24,334 nucleotides of DNA from DATBGO01 sp050011895. GTDB taxonomy: Bacteria; Actinomycetota; Actinomycetes; Streptosporangiales; Streptosporangiaceae. A program made the position numbers and the translations under genes. The stretch covers positions 1 to 24,334 of the forward strand of contig JBEKIF010000061.1 in assembly GCA_050011895.1 (NCBI GenBank), written 5' to 3'. Each line of letters begins with the position of its first letter. Within the stretch, counting starts at the first letter, position 1. Positions 14,549 through 24,334 of this stretch are shown piece after piece. The notes under the pieces were generated by a model. The model had not been told where the DNA came from, did not search any database, and saw nothing but the letters and a program-made list of their open reading frames with translations.

Positions 14549-15570
14549 TGAGTGGCATGCCGGTCACCAGCACTGGGCGGATGGCTCTCTACCTCCAGGA
14601 CAAGCATCCGATCCGGGACGGCATGGACTACGTCCGGTACGCCGAGCAGCGCGGCTTCGAGGCGGTCTGGCAGGCGGAGAGCCGCCTGGTGCGGGAGGCG
14701 ACGGTCCCGATGGCCGCGTTCGCCGCGGTGACCGAGCACATCAAGGTGGGCTCGGGCGTCATCCCCATCTGGACCCGCAACGTGGGGCTGCTCGCCGCGA
14801 CGTTCTCGACCCTCGACGAGCTCGCCCCGGGCCGGGTCATCCTCGGCCTCGGCGCCTGGTGGGAGCCGCTGGCCAGCAAGGTCGGCGTGCACCGGGATCA
14901 TCCGCTGCAGGCGATGCGCGAAGTGGTGATCGCCACCCGCCGGCTGCTCGCCATGGAGCGGGTGACCTACCACGGTGACTTCGTCCACCTCGATGACGTC
15001 GAGATCGACGTGGTGCACGGCGACCGCTCGCCGCGGCAGGTCCCGATCTACGTCGGGGCGACCGGCATGAAGATGATGGAGGTCGCCGGGGAGATCGGCG
15101 ACGGAGTCGTGCTCAACTACATGGTCGGGCCCGAGTACAACAAGCGGGCCCTGGAGGCGCTGGCGGCCGGCGCCGACCGGGCCGGCCGCTCGGTCGAGGA
15201 CATCGACCGGCCCCAGCTGGTGGTCTGCTCGGTCGACGAGGACCGGGACCTGGCCCTGGACCGGTCGCGTGAGCTGCTGACCCAGTACCTGGGGCAGCAG
15301 CCGCACATCATGAAGGCCAGCGGGGTCGACCCGAAGCTGATCGAGGAGATCGGCAAGATCCTCACCTGGCCCGCGAGTCCCGAGGACATCCGCAAGGCCA
15401 TGCGCCTGGTTCCCGACGAGGCCGTCCAGATGATCTCGGCATCGGGCACGCCCGCCGAATGCCGCGCCAAGGTCAGCGAGTACATCGCCAGCGGCGCGAC
15501 CTGCCCGATTCTCTACCCCCTTGGTGACGACGTCGCTTTGATGATTGACACCTTCGCACCCCTGCAGTAA
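14548..15570 (+). CDS. LLM-class flavin/F420-dependent oxidoreductase
   Basis: The 340-residue product has the TIM-barrel luciferase-like fold of the methylenetetrahydromethanopterin-reductase (Mer) type. Typical pieces are YAEQRGFEAVWQAE (about 31-44), an IKVGSGVIPIWTRN segment (about 65-78), LGLGAWWEPLASKVG (about 98-112) and PIYVGATGMKMMEVAGEIGDG (about 168-188, shortened here to its core VGATGMKMMEVAGE). In actinobacteria such proteins usually use F420, though some use FMN. It is locked into the operon: the GTG start shares one base with the ssnA TAG stop, and the next gene follows in 13 nt. An alternative ATG lies at 14557. It has no counterpart in the E. coli locus as I know it. It may reduce a ring or one-carbon intermediate of the pathway, but that is inference. 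Confidence 0.85.
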   Translation: MSGMPVTSTGRMALYLQDKHPIRDGMDYVRYAEQRGFEAVWQAESRLVREATVPMAAFAAVTEHIKVGSGVIPIWTRNVGLLAATFSTLDELAPGRVILGLGAWWEPLASKVGVHRDHPLQAMREVVIATRRLLAMERVTYHGDFVHLDDVEIDVVHGDRSPRQVPIYVGATGMKMMEVAGEIGDGVVLNYMVGPEYNKRALEALAAGADRAGRSVEDIDRPQLVVCSVDEDRDLALDRSRELLTQYLGQQPHIMKASGVDPKLIEEIGKILTWPASPEDIRKAMRLVPDEAVQMISASGTPAECRAKVSEYIASGATCPILYPLGDDVALMIDTFAPLQ

Positions 15571-15583
15571 GGAGACCCACGTC

Positions 15584-16537
15584 ATGCGCAGCTTCCTGGG
15601 CCGGGACATCCTCTCGCTCAAGGACATGGAGCGCGAGGAGTTCTTCGAGATCTTCCGTGTCACCGACAAGCTCAAGCCGTACGCCCAAGAGCGGCGCAAC
15701 ACCGACCTGCTGAAGAGCAAGACGCTGCTGACCGCCTTCTATCAGCCAAGCACCCGTACCCGGATGGCGACCGAGGCCGCGATGCACCGGCTCGGCGGCC
15801 ACGTCCTCGGCTTCGCCGACGCCAAGATGACCCGGGCCGGCGACTTCTACCAGGAGACGATGAAGGACACCGCCCACATGCTGGAGTACTACGGCGACGT
15901 CATCGCCATGCGCCACCACCAGCAGGGCGCGCCGGCCGAAGCGGCCAGGTGGGCGTCGGTGCCGGTAATCAACTGCGGCGACGGCTGGGGTGAGCACCCG
16001 ACGCAGGTTCTCACCGATCTCTACACCATCTGGCAGGCGAAGGGGACGCTCGACCGGCTCAAGATGCTCTGCGTCGGCGACATGCGGATGCGGACCATGC
16101 ACTCGATCCTGTACGCCTGCTCGCAGTTCGACATCGAGGCCTTCGTGGTCTCGCCGGAGCAGATGTCGCTGCTGCCGGAGTTCAAGGCCGAGCTTGATGA
16201 GCGCAACGTGCAATACCGTGAGGTCGAAACCGTCGAGAAGTGCATCGCCGAGGCCGACGTGATCTACATGGAGCCGGTCGTCCAGGCCGACTACACCCAG
16301 GCCAGGGTCGAGGCGACGCAGGACCGCGGCACCACGCCGGAGGCCTACCGGGTCACCAGGCAGCTGCTGCGGGACAAGGCGAAGAGCGACTCGATCATCC
16401 TGCACTCGCTGCCGAGGATGGACGAGCTGCCGCCGGACGTCGACAGCACCCGGCACGCGCGCTACTGGGTCGAGGCGTTCAACGGCGTCGCGGTGCGGAT
16501 GGCGCTCCTGGCGCTCGTCCTCGGCGCGGCAGAGTAG
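15584..16537 (+). CDS. Aspartate/ornithine-carbamoyltransferase-family protein, ATCase-like
   Basis: The 317-residue protein keeps the carbamoyl-phosphate site of the family: STRTR (56-60), Arg110 in VIAMRHH, HPTQ (138-141) and HSLPR (274-278, for the usual HPLPR). Its amino-acid side differs from classical aspartate carbamoyltransferase: the mobile loop reads DAKMTRAGDFYQET (79-92) rather than the usual SxxKGES type. A good AAGGAG site (15569-15574) lies 9 nt before the ATG. It is followed after 10 nt by a second, dissimilar carbamoyltransferase. The catabolic context argues against a role in pyrimidine or arginine synthesis. I infer that it transfers a carbamoyl group to or from a purine-derived ureido compound. 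Confidence 0.85.
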   Translation: MRSFLGRDILSLKDMEREEFFEIFRVTDKLKPYAQERRNTDLLKSKTLLTAFYQPSTRTRMATEAAMHRLGGHVLGFADAKMTRAGDFYQETMKDTAHMLEYYGDVIAMRHHQQGAPAEAARWASVPVINCGDGWGEHPTQVLTDLYTIWQAKGTLDRLKMLCVGDMRMRTMHSILYACSQFDIEAFVVSPEQMSLLPEFKAELDERNVQYREVETVEKCIAEADVIYMEPVVQADYTQARVEATQDRGTTPEAYRVTRQLLRDKAKSDSIILHSLPRMDELPPDVDSTRHARYWVEAFNGVAVRMALLALVLGAAE

Positions 16538-16547
16538 GGGATCGGCG

Positions 16548-17525
16548 ATGCAGACGAACCTACGGGGCCGGGACCTGATCACCCTCCAGGACTGGACCAA
16601 GGACGAGATCGACACCCTGCTCGACGTGGCGTTCATGCTCAAGCGGGACCGCGCCCTCGGCCAGCCGCACCCGTTGCTGCGCGACAAGGTCCTGGCCATG
16701 CTGTTCTTCTTCTCCAGCACCAGGACGCGGGCGTCGTTCGAGGCCGGGATGGCCCAGCTCGGCGGGCACGCCCAGTTCATCGAGAGCAAGTCGACCCAGA
16801 TCGCCCACGGTGACACGGCCAAGGAGATCGGCGAGATCCTCGGCAGGTACAACGACGGGATCGCCATCAGGCACTGTGACTGGGGCGAGGGCAACGCCTA
16901 CATCCGCGCGGTCGCGGAGGCCAGCCGGGTGCCGGTGCTCAACATGCAGTGCGACGTCTACCACCCGCACCAGGCGCTGGCCGACCTGATGACGATGATC
17001 GAGCGGTTCGGCGACCTGCACGGCCGGACGGCCACCGTGAGCTGGGCGTGCTCGTCGAGCTACCAGAAGCCGATCAGCGCGCCGCAGAGCCTCGCGCTGC
17101 TGCTGCCGCGGTTCGGGATGAACGTGCGGCTCGTTCATCCGCCGGAGTTCGGGCTGATGCCGGAGATCATGGAGCAGGCGCGGCGGAACGCCCGCGACTC
17201 CCGGGCTAGCTTCGAGGTCATGGACGACTTCGACGAGGGGATCCGCGGCACGGATGTCGTCTACGCCAAGAGCTGGGGTGCCGTGACGACCACTACCGAC
17301 GAGGCCGAGGGCGCCGGACTGATCGCCAAGTACTCGTCCTGGATCACTGACGACAAGCGGATGGAACTGGCCGGCCAGGACGCCGTGTTCATGCACCCGC
17401 TGCCCGCCGACCGCGGAGTCGAGGTGACGGACAGTGTCATCGACGGCCCCCAGTCGGCTGTCTACGACGAGGCAGAGAACCGGCTGCACGGCCAGAAGGC
17501 CGTGATGGCCCTGACCATGAACTGA
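16548..17525 (+). CDS. ygeW: YgeW-like carbamoyltransferase
   Basis: The 325-residue product shares with E. coli YgeW the loop KSTQIAHGDT (81-90), the segment GEGNAYIRAV (113-122), LNMQCDVYHPHQALADL (131-147), a WACSSSYQKPISAPQ stretch (166-180), RFGMNV (188-193) and the end motif HPLPAD (283-288). STRTR (57-61) and HPHQ (139-142) supply the carbamoyl-phosphate site. YgeW is a carbamoyltransferase paralogue reported not to use the ordinary aspartate or ornithine substrates well, and it belongs to the purine/urate locus. The E. coli protein is longer; this one lacks an N-terminal extension and an insertion after the KSW motif (241-243). It is embedded in the operon, 10 nt after its paralogue. 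Confidence 0.87.
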   Translation: MQTNLRGRDLITLQDWTKDEIDTLLDVAFMLKRDRALGQPHPLLRDKVLAMLFFFSSTRTRASFEAGMAQLGGHAQFIESKSTQIAHGDTAKEIGEILGRYNDGIAIRHCDWGEGNAYIRAVAEASRVPVLNMQCDVYHPHQALADLMTMIERFGDLHGRTATVSWACSSSYQKPISAPQSLALLLPRFGMNVRLVHPPEFGLMPEIMEQARRNARDSRASFEVMDDFDEGIRGTDVVYAKSWGAVTTTTDEAEGAGLIAKYSSWITDDKRMELAGQDAVFMHPLPADRGVEVTDSVIDGPQSAVYDEAENRLHGQKAVMALTMN

Positions 17526-17590
17526 CCGGGGCCGGCCAGTTAACAGCGCACAGCGTGGCGGGTGCCGCGCGCGACGAAGGGCGGCGTGAC

Positions 17591-19086
<1,496 letters not shown>

Positions 19087-19090
<4 letters not shown>

Positions 19091-20454
19091 CTCCGCTGGC
19101 CAGTTCGATCAGCTGCTCGGGCTGCGGCTACCTGGCCGGTCCGGACGACCCGTACCCGTTCCGGTGCCCCCGTGCCGGTACCGACGACGTCGACCACGTG
19201 CTGGCCCGGGTGCTCGACCTGGCGCGGGTGAGCTTCCCGCGCGGCACCGAGGATAACCCGTACCTTCGTTATCGGCCTCTTATGCACTCGTACCACATCG
19301 CGATGGCGCACGGCATTACCGATGCCGCCTATTGCGATCTGGTGTCCGGGCTCGACAGCGCGGTCGCGGGCGTCGACGGGCACGGTTTCGCCGTCACCCC
19401 GTTTTTCCAGAGCCGGGAGCTGGCCGGGTCGCTGGCGTTCTCTAGCGGCGGAGTATGGATAAAGAATGAAACGGGAAACGTGTCCGGGTCGCACAAAGGC
19501 CGCCATCTGTTCGGCGTTCTTGTCCACCTGGCGGTCATGGAACGGATCGGCGTTCTCGATCCCGGACACCGCCCCGGCCTGGCGATCGCGAGCTGCGGGA
19601 ACGCGGCGCTCGCGGCGGCAGTGGTGGCCCGGGCGGGTGGCTGGCGGCTGACGATCTTCGTCCCCCCCGACGCCGACAAGGGCGTGCTCGCGCGGCTGAC
19701 CGACCTGCACGCCGAGGTTGTCGTCTGCCCCCGTCAGCCAGGCAGGCCCGGTGACCCGGCGTACCTGCGGCTACGCACGGAACTCGACAACGGGGCGCTG
19801 CCGTTCACGACGCAGGGCAACGAGAACGGGCTCACGATCGAGAGCGGCGAGACGCTCGGCTATGAGCTCGTGACGGATCTCGCTGAGGTGCCGGGCGGCC
19901 TGGACCACCTGATCATCCAGGTCGGCGGCGGCGCGCTGGCCAGCTCGGTCATCCAGGCGCTCCGCGAGGCGGCAGAGCTTCATGCGCTGGACCGGCTGCC
20001 GCGCGTGCACACGGTGCAGACGACCGGTGCGCACCCGCTTGAGCGGGCCTATGAGCTCATCTGCGCGACGCTTCCTGCTGAGCCGGGCCCCGCGGGGGTG
20101 CGGGCGGCGATGGCCGCGGCTGCTGCGGAGCGGTCGGAGCTGATGTGGCCGTGGGAACACGAGCCGAAGAGCGTCGCGACCGGCATTCTCGACGACGAGA
20201 CCTATGACTGGCGGGCGGTCATCGAGGGCATGCTGCTGACCGGCGGCCGGCCGGTGGTGGTCGAGGAAAGCCTGCTGCTCGAGGCGCACTCGCTGGCGGT
20301 CGCCTCGACCAGGATCGCGGTCGACCCCACGGGCTCTTCGGGGCTGGCGGGGCTGCTGGCGTTGCGCCGCTCGGGAGTCATCGGCGACCACGACAGGGTC
20401 GCCATCCTGTTCACCGGCGTACAGCGGCGTGCGGACGCGCAGCCGCCAGCGTGA
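19087..20454 (+). CDS. Threonine synthase/dehydratase-like PLP enzyme with N-terminal Cys cluster
   Basis: The 455-residue protein is a second fold-type-II PLP enzyme. The Schiff-base lysine is Lys137 in NVSGSHKGRH (131-140), the phosphate loop is ASCGNAAL (168-175), and the glycine-rich strand is QVGGGALAS (278-286). The N-terminus has Cys10, Cys13 and Cys27, reminiscent of the zinc-ribbon start of many threonine synthases but with one ligand short of the usual four. It is translationally coupled to the preceding PLP gene and closes the seven-gene operon. It is probably an ammonia-lyase or dehydratase for a short amino acid such as a diaminopropionate or serine derivative, which would take the place of YgeX. 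The substrate is inference. Confidence 0.8.
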
Positions 20455-20457
20455 AGA

Positions 20458-20501
20458 ATGCGGCGTTCATCGCTCCTCAGGCCGCATCGGTTATCGATGC
20501 G
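20458..20501. terminator. Hairpins between convergent genes, probable bidirectional terminator
   Basis: A perfect 7-bp stem, CGCATCG (20483-20489) with CGATGCG (20495-20501) around a 5-nt loop, lies between the end of the purine-type operon and the convergent DUF2252 gene. A competing 7-bp repeat, ATGCGGC (20458-20464) with GCCGCAT (20481-20487), overlaps it. No T-run follows. Confidence 0.55.
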
Positions 20502-20520
20502 CGCCAGGCACCCGGCCCGC

Positions 20521-21990
20521 TTAGATGTCGGTGGTGGCTTGGGCCTTGCCGTCTTTGACGGCGGCCTGGAGCGCGGCGTAGTCGAGCTCGTTCTGGTCGG
20601 CGTAGGCTTCGGCGAAGTCGGCGATCGCCTGGTCGAACCTGGCGGAGCCGCCGAGGTAGGCGGCCAGGGCGATGCGGTCACCGGAACGGGCGTGCGCCCG
20701 GGCGAGGGTCCATCCGCACAGCCGGGCGTAGGCCGTCATGCCCGGCGGGAGCATCACCTCGATCGGCACGGAGAATTTCCAGTCCCGTAGCTGGCGGACG
20801 TAGAAGTCGCGGTCCACCCCGTCCGGGCCGGTGACGCGGGTCCAGCCGAGGAAGATGTCGCTCTGGGCCTGCTGCAGGTGCTGCCCGGCGACGACGCGCT
20901 CGCCCTGGTTGCTGTAGACGCTGCGCCCGCAGTACTCGGCCAGGACGGAGGTCTGGGCTTCCTTGGCCTGCAGGAACAACGGCTCGTCGCCGTCCAGGGC
21001 GTCCATCAGCAGGACCCAGGCGCGGGTGCCGACGCTACCGACCCCGACGACCTTGCGGGCCACCTGTACCAGCGTGAACTGCTCCAGCAGGTGCCGCCGG
21101 TCGGACTGCAAGGTGCGCCGGTACTTGCCGAGCACGCCGCGGATCTGCTCGTAGATCGCGTCGGCCTGCACGTCGGCGAAAACCTCCTCGACCGGGACGA
21201 TCGTCGGCGGGGTGCTGATGATCCGCCGCCGCCCGTCGACCACGGTGGTGAGCTTGCCCAGCGCCTGGGTGCTGTCGCGGGTGTGCGCCTTGGCCATCAG
21301 CTTCTCGAACGCCTTGAGCTTTTTCGCATTGACCTGTGACCTGAACTGGCTGAGGGCCGGCTCGATGTCCAGGTGCGCATACCAGACCTCCAGGAACGGC
21401 TGCTCCGCGAACCCGCGCATGGCCGTGCGGTAGCCCGCCGCGGCCGCCAGCGCGATCGTGCGGCGGGCCTTGGCGGGGAAGCCGTTGTCCCGGCCGGCCA
21501 CGGCCAGGCTCGCGGCTAGCCGCTTGACGTCCCACTCGAACGGGCCGGGCAGGGTCTCGTCGAAGTCGTTGACGTCGAAGACCAGCCGCCGCTCCGGCGA
21601 GGCGAACGCGCCGAAATTGGACAGGTGCGCGTCCCCGCACAGCTGCACCCGCAGCCCCGAGGCGGGCGTGCCAGCCAGGTCCGCCGCCATCGGCAGCGCC
21701 GCCCCCCGGTAGAAAGTGAACGCTGACACCAGCATCCGCCCGTGCCGGACTGGCACCAGCTCCGGCACCCGCGACGCCGCCTGGCCCAGCAGCAGCCCGA
21801 CCGGATCCCGCGACCGGCCCGGCCGGAACTCGCCATGCGACTCCAGCGGCGCCGCCGCCCGGGCGTCCTTGCCCCGGGCTACCCGGTCCGCGCGGCTCAG
21901 CTGCTCCGCCGCCCCGGCCCGCTCCGGACCCCGGCCAGAAGACCGTCCACCAGACCTCCGCACCGCGGCACCCGCAGTCTGCACGGTCAT
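20521..21990 (-). CDS. DUF2252 family protein
   Basis: This 489-residue protein belongs to DUF2252, common in actinobacteria and without an established function. The central block LCGDAHLSNFGAFASP (117-132) followed by VFDVNDFDET (137-146) resembles the catalytic and metal-binding loops of aminoglycoside-phosphotransferase/HipA-like kinases, so a kinase-like fold is plausible. The start at 21990 is chosen for the strong GGAGGGAG site at 21996-22003 just upstream. The frame stays open to 22224, but that extension is unlike the family. The first 60 residues are Arg/Gly/Ala-rich and probably disordered. It converges on the catabolic operon and is not part of it. Confidence 0.88.
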   Translation of the reverse strand: MTVQTAGAAVRRSGGRSSGRGPERAGAAEQLSRADRVARGKDARAAAPLESHGEFRPGRSRDPVGLLLGQAASRVPELVPVRHGRMLVSAFTFYRGAALPMAADLAGTPASGLRVQLCGDAHLSNFGAFASPERRLVFDVNDFDETLPGPFEWDVKRLAASLAVAGRDNGFPAKARRTIALAAAAGYRTAMRGFAEQPFLEVWYAHLDIEPALSQFRSQVNAKKLKAFEKLMAKAHTRDSTQALGKLTTVVDGRRRIISTPPTIVPVEEVFADVQADAIYEQIRGVLGKYRRTLQSDRRHLLEQFTLVQVARKVVGVGSVGTRAWVLLMDALDGDEPLFLQAKEAQTSVLAEYCGRSVYSNQGERVVAGQHLQQAQSDIFLGWTRVTGPDGVDRDFYVRQLRDWKFSVPIEVMLPPGMTAYARLCGWTLARAHARSGDRIALAAYLGGSARFDQAIADFAEAYADQNELDYAALQAAVKDGKAQATTDI

Positions 21991-22497
21991 GTCCACTCCC
22001 TCCGGGCCGTGGCGGCGCGATACCGCCGGTGTAGCCGCCTTCCGGCCTTTCCACGACGAAGCCTTCGTCGAAGGCCAGGCTGCGCAGGGTCTCCTGGGAT
22101 CTCGCCGCCTGGCCCATCCGCCTCCGCCCGCTGTCCAGGACCATTCGACCTCGTGCCGGGGTGAGCTGCATCCCCCCGATGGCATGAAAGACCGGTCGTC
22201 ACCCTTCCAGGAGCCCCAGCTCACGGGACCGAGGAGATCCCGGGCTTCCGGTAGATCGAGGTGCGCCCGGGCGATTTCCCGGCACAGTTCCTGCGGGCTG
22301 TTAATGATTCTGGCTGAGGATCCGCAGCAGCCTCTGGCGCGAGCCGGCAGTCCTGGTTCATGCTGATCGCACCATGAATCGCGAGGGAGGGGAGTGGCCG
22401 TGGAGGTCCAGCGAGGGCGTTACGCGTTGCCCACTCGGGCTCTTGCCCGCGGTGAAAGCGCTCCGCGGTGCCTGCCTGGCCAGCAGATCGGACGCAC
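21991..22497. other. Divergent non-coding region between DUF2252 and the GAP-family gene
   Basis: This stretch of about 500 bases has no gene that I can support. It should hold the promoters of both flanking genes. TTCATG (22357-22362) and CATGAA (22373-22378) form a 6-bp inverted repeat with a 10-nt spacer, a possible operator for the plus-strand gene. An ORF from the ATG at 22374 would encode 44 residues without recognisable features. Nothing else stands out. Confidence 0.4.
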
Positions 22498-23154
22498 ATG
22501 CTCGTCCTTAGCCTCGTTCTCATCGGCTTGGTGATCACGCTCGAACCGATCCCGCTCACCGCGTTCATCCTGGTTCTCGCGTCGAAGGGCGGCGTGCGCA
22601 AGGGCGCCGCGTTCATCTTCGGCTGGCTCCTGTCGCTCGCGATCGTGATCGCGTTCACGGTCCTCGTCACCCAGAACAAGCCCCCCAAGCCCAGCACGGC
22701 TCCCTCGCTGGCCGCACTCGCGGCGAAGCTCGCCATCGGCGCCGGGCTGCTGGTGATCGCGATCCGGCAGTACCGGAAGATGGGCAAGCCAAAACCGCCG
22801 AAAAAGCCCCCCCGATGGCAGGCGAGCATCGACAACATGACGCCTTGGTACGCCATCGGGCTCGGCCCGCTCACCCAGCCCTGGGGACTGGTCGCCGCGG
22901 GTGTCTCGGTCATCGTCGAGGCGAAGCTCTCGTCCTGGGAGAGTTACCTTGCGCTCGCGCTGTTCTGCGTCATCGCCACATCCGCCATCCTCGCCATGGA
23001 GATCTACGCCGGCTTCCGCCCCCAGCCCGCTCAGGACTTCCTGGCCCGGATGCGGCGCTGGATCGACACCCATACCGACCAGGTCATCATCATCGTGTCC
23101 CTGGTACTCGGCTTCTGGCTGGTCGCGAACAGCATCTACTACATCGTCACCTAG
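22498..23154 (+). CDS. GAP/LysE-like six-helix membrane protein
   Basis: The 218-residue protein has six hydrophobic segments (about 3-27, 38-58, 72-90, 119-140, 148-170 and 195-216). A basic Pro/Lys-rich cytoplasmic loop lies near 95-108. The pattern of a conserved Pro near the end of helix 1 (EPIPLTAF, 16-23), a glycine-rich helix 2 start (RKGAAFIFGW, 34-43) and GLGPLTQPWG (121-130) fits the actinobacterial GAP family. Those proteins are related to LysE-type exporters and to the mycobacterial Sap protein involved in surface glycolipid transport. The cargo cannot be told. The ATG gives an immediate first helix; an in-frame GTG at 22468 would add ten residues. No strong ribosome site marks either. 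Confidence 0.8.
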   Translation: MLVLSLVLIGLVITLEPIPLTAFILVLASKGGVRKGAAFIFGWLLSLAIVIAFTVLVTQNKPPKPSTAPSLAALAAKLAIGAGLLVIAIRQYRKMGKPKPPKKPPRWQASIDNMTPWYAIGLGPLTQPWGLVAAGVSVIVEAKLSSWESYLALALFCVIATSAILAMEIYAGFRPQPAQDFLARMRRWIDTHTDQVIIIVSLVLGFWLVANSIYYIVT

Positions 23155-23336
23155 CTGCGGCCGCCGCCCGCGTCCCATGAAGCGCGACCACGCATCGCAG
23201 CAGCCAGCCGGTGCCATGGTCATCGCCCGGGCAGCCCGCAAGTCCCGGCGCCCCTGAGTCCGTCCGGCCCATACCCAGTCGTCCATCGCGCCCGATAAGT
23301 CCGGTTAGTGCTTCAATGGCTCGGCTGGCCTTGCAC

Positions 23337-23354
23337 GCTAGAGCCGGGCCTAGC
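23337..23354. promoter_or_regulatory. Dyad upstream of the terminal membrane-protein gene
   Basis: GCTAG (23337-23341) and CTAGC (23350-23354) flank a CCGG centre, giving an 18-bp near-palindrome about 80 nt before the next start. A TTGCAC at 23331-23336 just precedes it and could be a -35, but no good -10 is spaced from it. Candidate operator only. Confidence 0.3.
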
Positions 23355-23435
23355 AAAGTATGACAAGCAGCTCGGCCCTGCTTTCCCGGCCGGATCTCTG
23401 ACAGCGCGCTTCCAGATGTTTGTCGTGGAGGTTAC

Positions 23436-24334
23436 ATGAACGGCTCGCCATCGGGTTCGGTCCAGCCTCCCGACGAAAATGTTCCCGCTGCGGGAGATCT
23501 CGCCGGTAGCCAGGCTGGGCGTCACGCTGTCCAGACCGGGCAAGAGCGAACCAAGACGCCGCGCCGGCGCATCCGCAGGAGTGTCGTCGGCGTGCTTGTC
23601 GCGCTTTCGTGCCTGCTGGTGCTGCTTTCCGCCACGGTGGTGTGGGCGCACCGGACCGTGCTCAACACCGACGCGTTCGTCGGCACGGTCGGGCCCGTTT
23701 TCAGGAATCCAGCAGTGGACTCGGCCGTGGCGGCGCGCGCGACGGACGAGCTCTTTACCGAACTCGACCTGCAGGCCCGGCTGCGCGCTGCGCTGCCTCC
23801 CAAGGCCAGTTTCGCCGCGGCCCCGATCACCAATGCCACCAAGGGCTTCGTCGCGGGCGAGCTGGCGAAGGTGCTGGCGTCCCCCCAGTTCCAGGCCGTC
23901 TGGACCGGGACGCTGACCATTACGCACCAGCAGCTGGTGGCGGTGTTGCGCGGCCAGCAGACGGCGGCTGTCTCCACCTCGGGCGGCTACATCGTCCTCC
24001 ACACGATTCCCCTCATCAACCAGGCCCTGGGGAAGGTGTCGGGCCTGGCCTCTGACCTGACCGGCAAGCACGTGACCCTGCCTACCATCACCAGCGCCGA
24101 AGTGCCGCAGCAGCAGGTGGCCAAGCTGTCCAAGGCTCTGGGAGTCCCGCTGCCCGCCAACTTCGGCGAGATCACCCTGGTCCGGTCCAGCGACCTGGCC
24201 ACCGTACGGCGCGGGGTGAAGGCCTTCGACGGGCTGGCCCTGGCGCTGCCCCTGGTCACGATCGCACTGATCGCCCTGTGCTTGTGGTTGTCGGTGAACC
24301 GGCGGCGAACCGTGCTCCAGCTGGCGGTGGGCGT
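23436..24334 (+). CDS. Membrane protein of unknown function, partial (3' end outside window)
   Basis: An open frame runs from the ATG at 23436, preceded by GGAGG (23427-23431), to the window end without a stop, giving 299 visible residues. A Gln/Gly/Ser-rich start and a basic stop-transfer-like patch (KTPRRRIRR, 40-48) precede one membrane helix (about 49-71). A large external region of about 190 residues follows, then a second helix (about 266-288) and a basic NRRR. The segment HRTVLNTDAFVGTV (72-85) is of a type I associate with actinobacterial two-to-four-helix integral membrane proteins of unknown role. No enzyme motif is seen. Codon use matches the neighbours. Confidence 0.82.
   Translation, partial: MNGSPSGSVQPPDENVPAAGDLAGSQAGRHAVQTGQERTKTPRRRIRRSVVGVLVALSCLLVLLSATVVWAHRTVLNTDAFVGTVGPVFRNPAVDSAVAARATDELFTELDLQARLRAALPPKASFAAAPITNATKGFVAGELAKVLASPQFQAVWTGTLTITHQQLVAVLRGQQTAAVSTSGGYIVLHTIPLINQALGKVSGLASDLTGKHVTLPTITSAEVPQQQVAKLSKALGVPLPANFGEITLVRSSDLATVRRGVKAFDGLALALPLVTIALIALCLWLSVNRRRTVLQLAVG

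Noticed and set aside
15473..16894. Minus-strand open frame of 473 codons across both carbamoyltransferases
   Set aside because: It is antisense to two genes with intact motifs and has no recognisable domain.
15584..17525. Housekeeping pyrB and argF
   Set aside because: The neighbours are catabolic, the amino-acid-binding loops differ from classical enzymes, and the second protein matches YgeW motifs.
22374..22508. Short ORF of 44 codons upstream of the GAP-family gene
   Set aside because: It has no features, and it overlaps the start of the better-supported gene.
23177..23257. Short ORF of 26 codons after the GAP-family gene
   Set aside because: No ribosome site and no features; probably chance.

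Overview
The window looks like chromosomal DNA of a high-GC actinobacterium (Actinomycetota). The signs are strong G/C bias at third codon positions, some GTG starts, ATGA-type gene overlaps, an LLM-class (F420/flavin) oxidoreductase, a DUF2252 protein and a GAP-family membrane protein. I cannot name the genus. No rRNA, tRNA, transposase, phage gene or CRISPR array was seen.

Layout. (1) Positions 7-2531 hold a translationally coupled pair: a cellulose-synthase-like family 2 glycosyltransferase and an exported GH26-like glycoside hydrolase, probably making and trimming an extracellular polysaccharide. (2) Positions 2825-20454 form one large nucleobase-catabolism island. A free-standing adenine deaminase (ade) converges, with a 32-nt overlap, on a minus-strand operon read ygfM-like (FAD subunit), xdhD-like (molybdenum hydroxylase), xdhC (maturation), yqeB-like (selenium-dependent molybdenum hydroxylase marker). 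Divergently, a plus-strand operon of seven tightly packed genes encodes a second molybdenum hydroxylase with an intact 2Fe-2S domain, an SsnA amidohydrolase, an LLM-class oxidoreductase, two dissimilar carbamoyltransferases (the second YgeW-like) and two PLP fold-type-II enzymes. (3) Positions 20521-24334 hold unrelated genes: a DUF2252 protein, a GAP/LysE-like six-helix membrane protein, and the start of a two-helix membrane protein that runs off the window.

How the genes may work together. The genes match, by family, much of the E. coli yge/xdhD/ssnA/yqeB locus and the related clusters linked to anaerobic purine/urate breakdown in gut bacteria. My reading is: Ade deaminates adenine, the Mo-hydroxylases act on the purine ring, SsnA opens or deaminates a heterocycle, the carbamoyltransferases split a ureido intermediate to carbamoyl phosphate (or the reverse), and the PLP enzymes eliminate ammonia from the amino-acid product. 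The actinobacterial version differs from E. coli as I know it: it has two carbamoyltransferases, two PLP enzymes that do not look like YgeX, an added LLM oxidoreductase, and no ygfK, ygeY, hyuA or carbamate kinase in the window. The substrate and reaction order are inference.

The most striking sequence features are an XdhD-like protein that has lost all eight 2Fe-2S cysteine ligands next to a paralogue that keeps all eight, a 21-bp tandem repeat that encodes a heptapeptide tail on XdhC, and a DosR/DevR-like palindrome between the two divergent operons.
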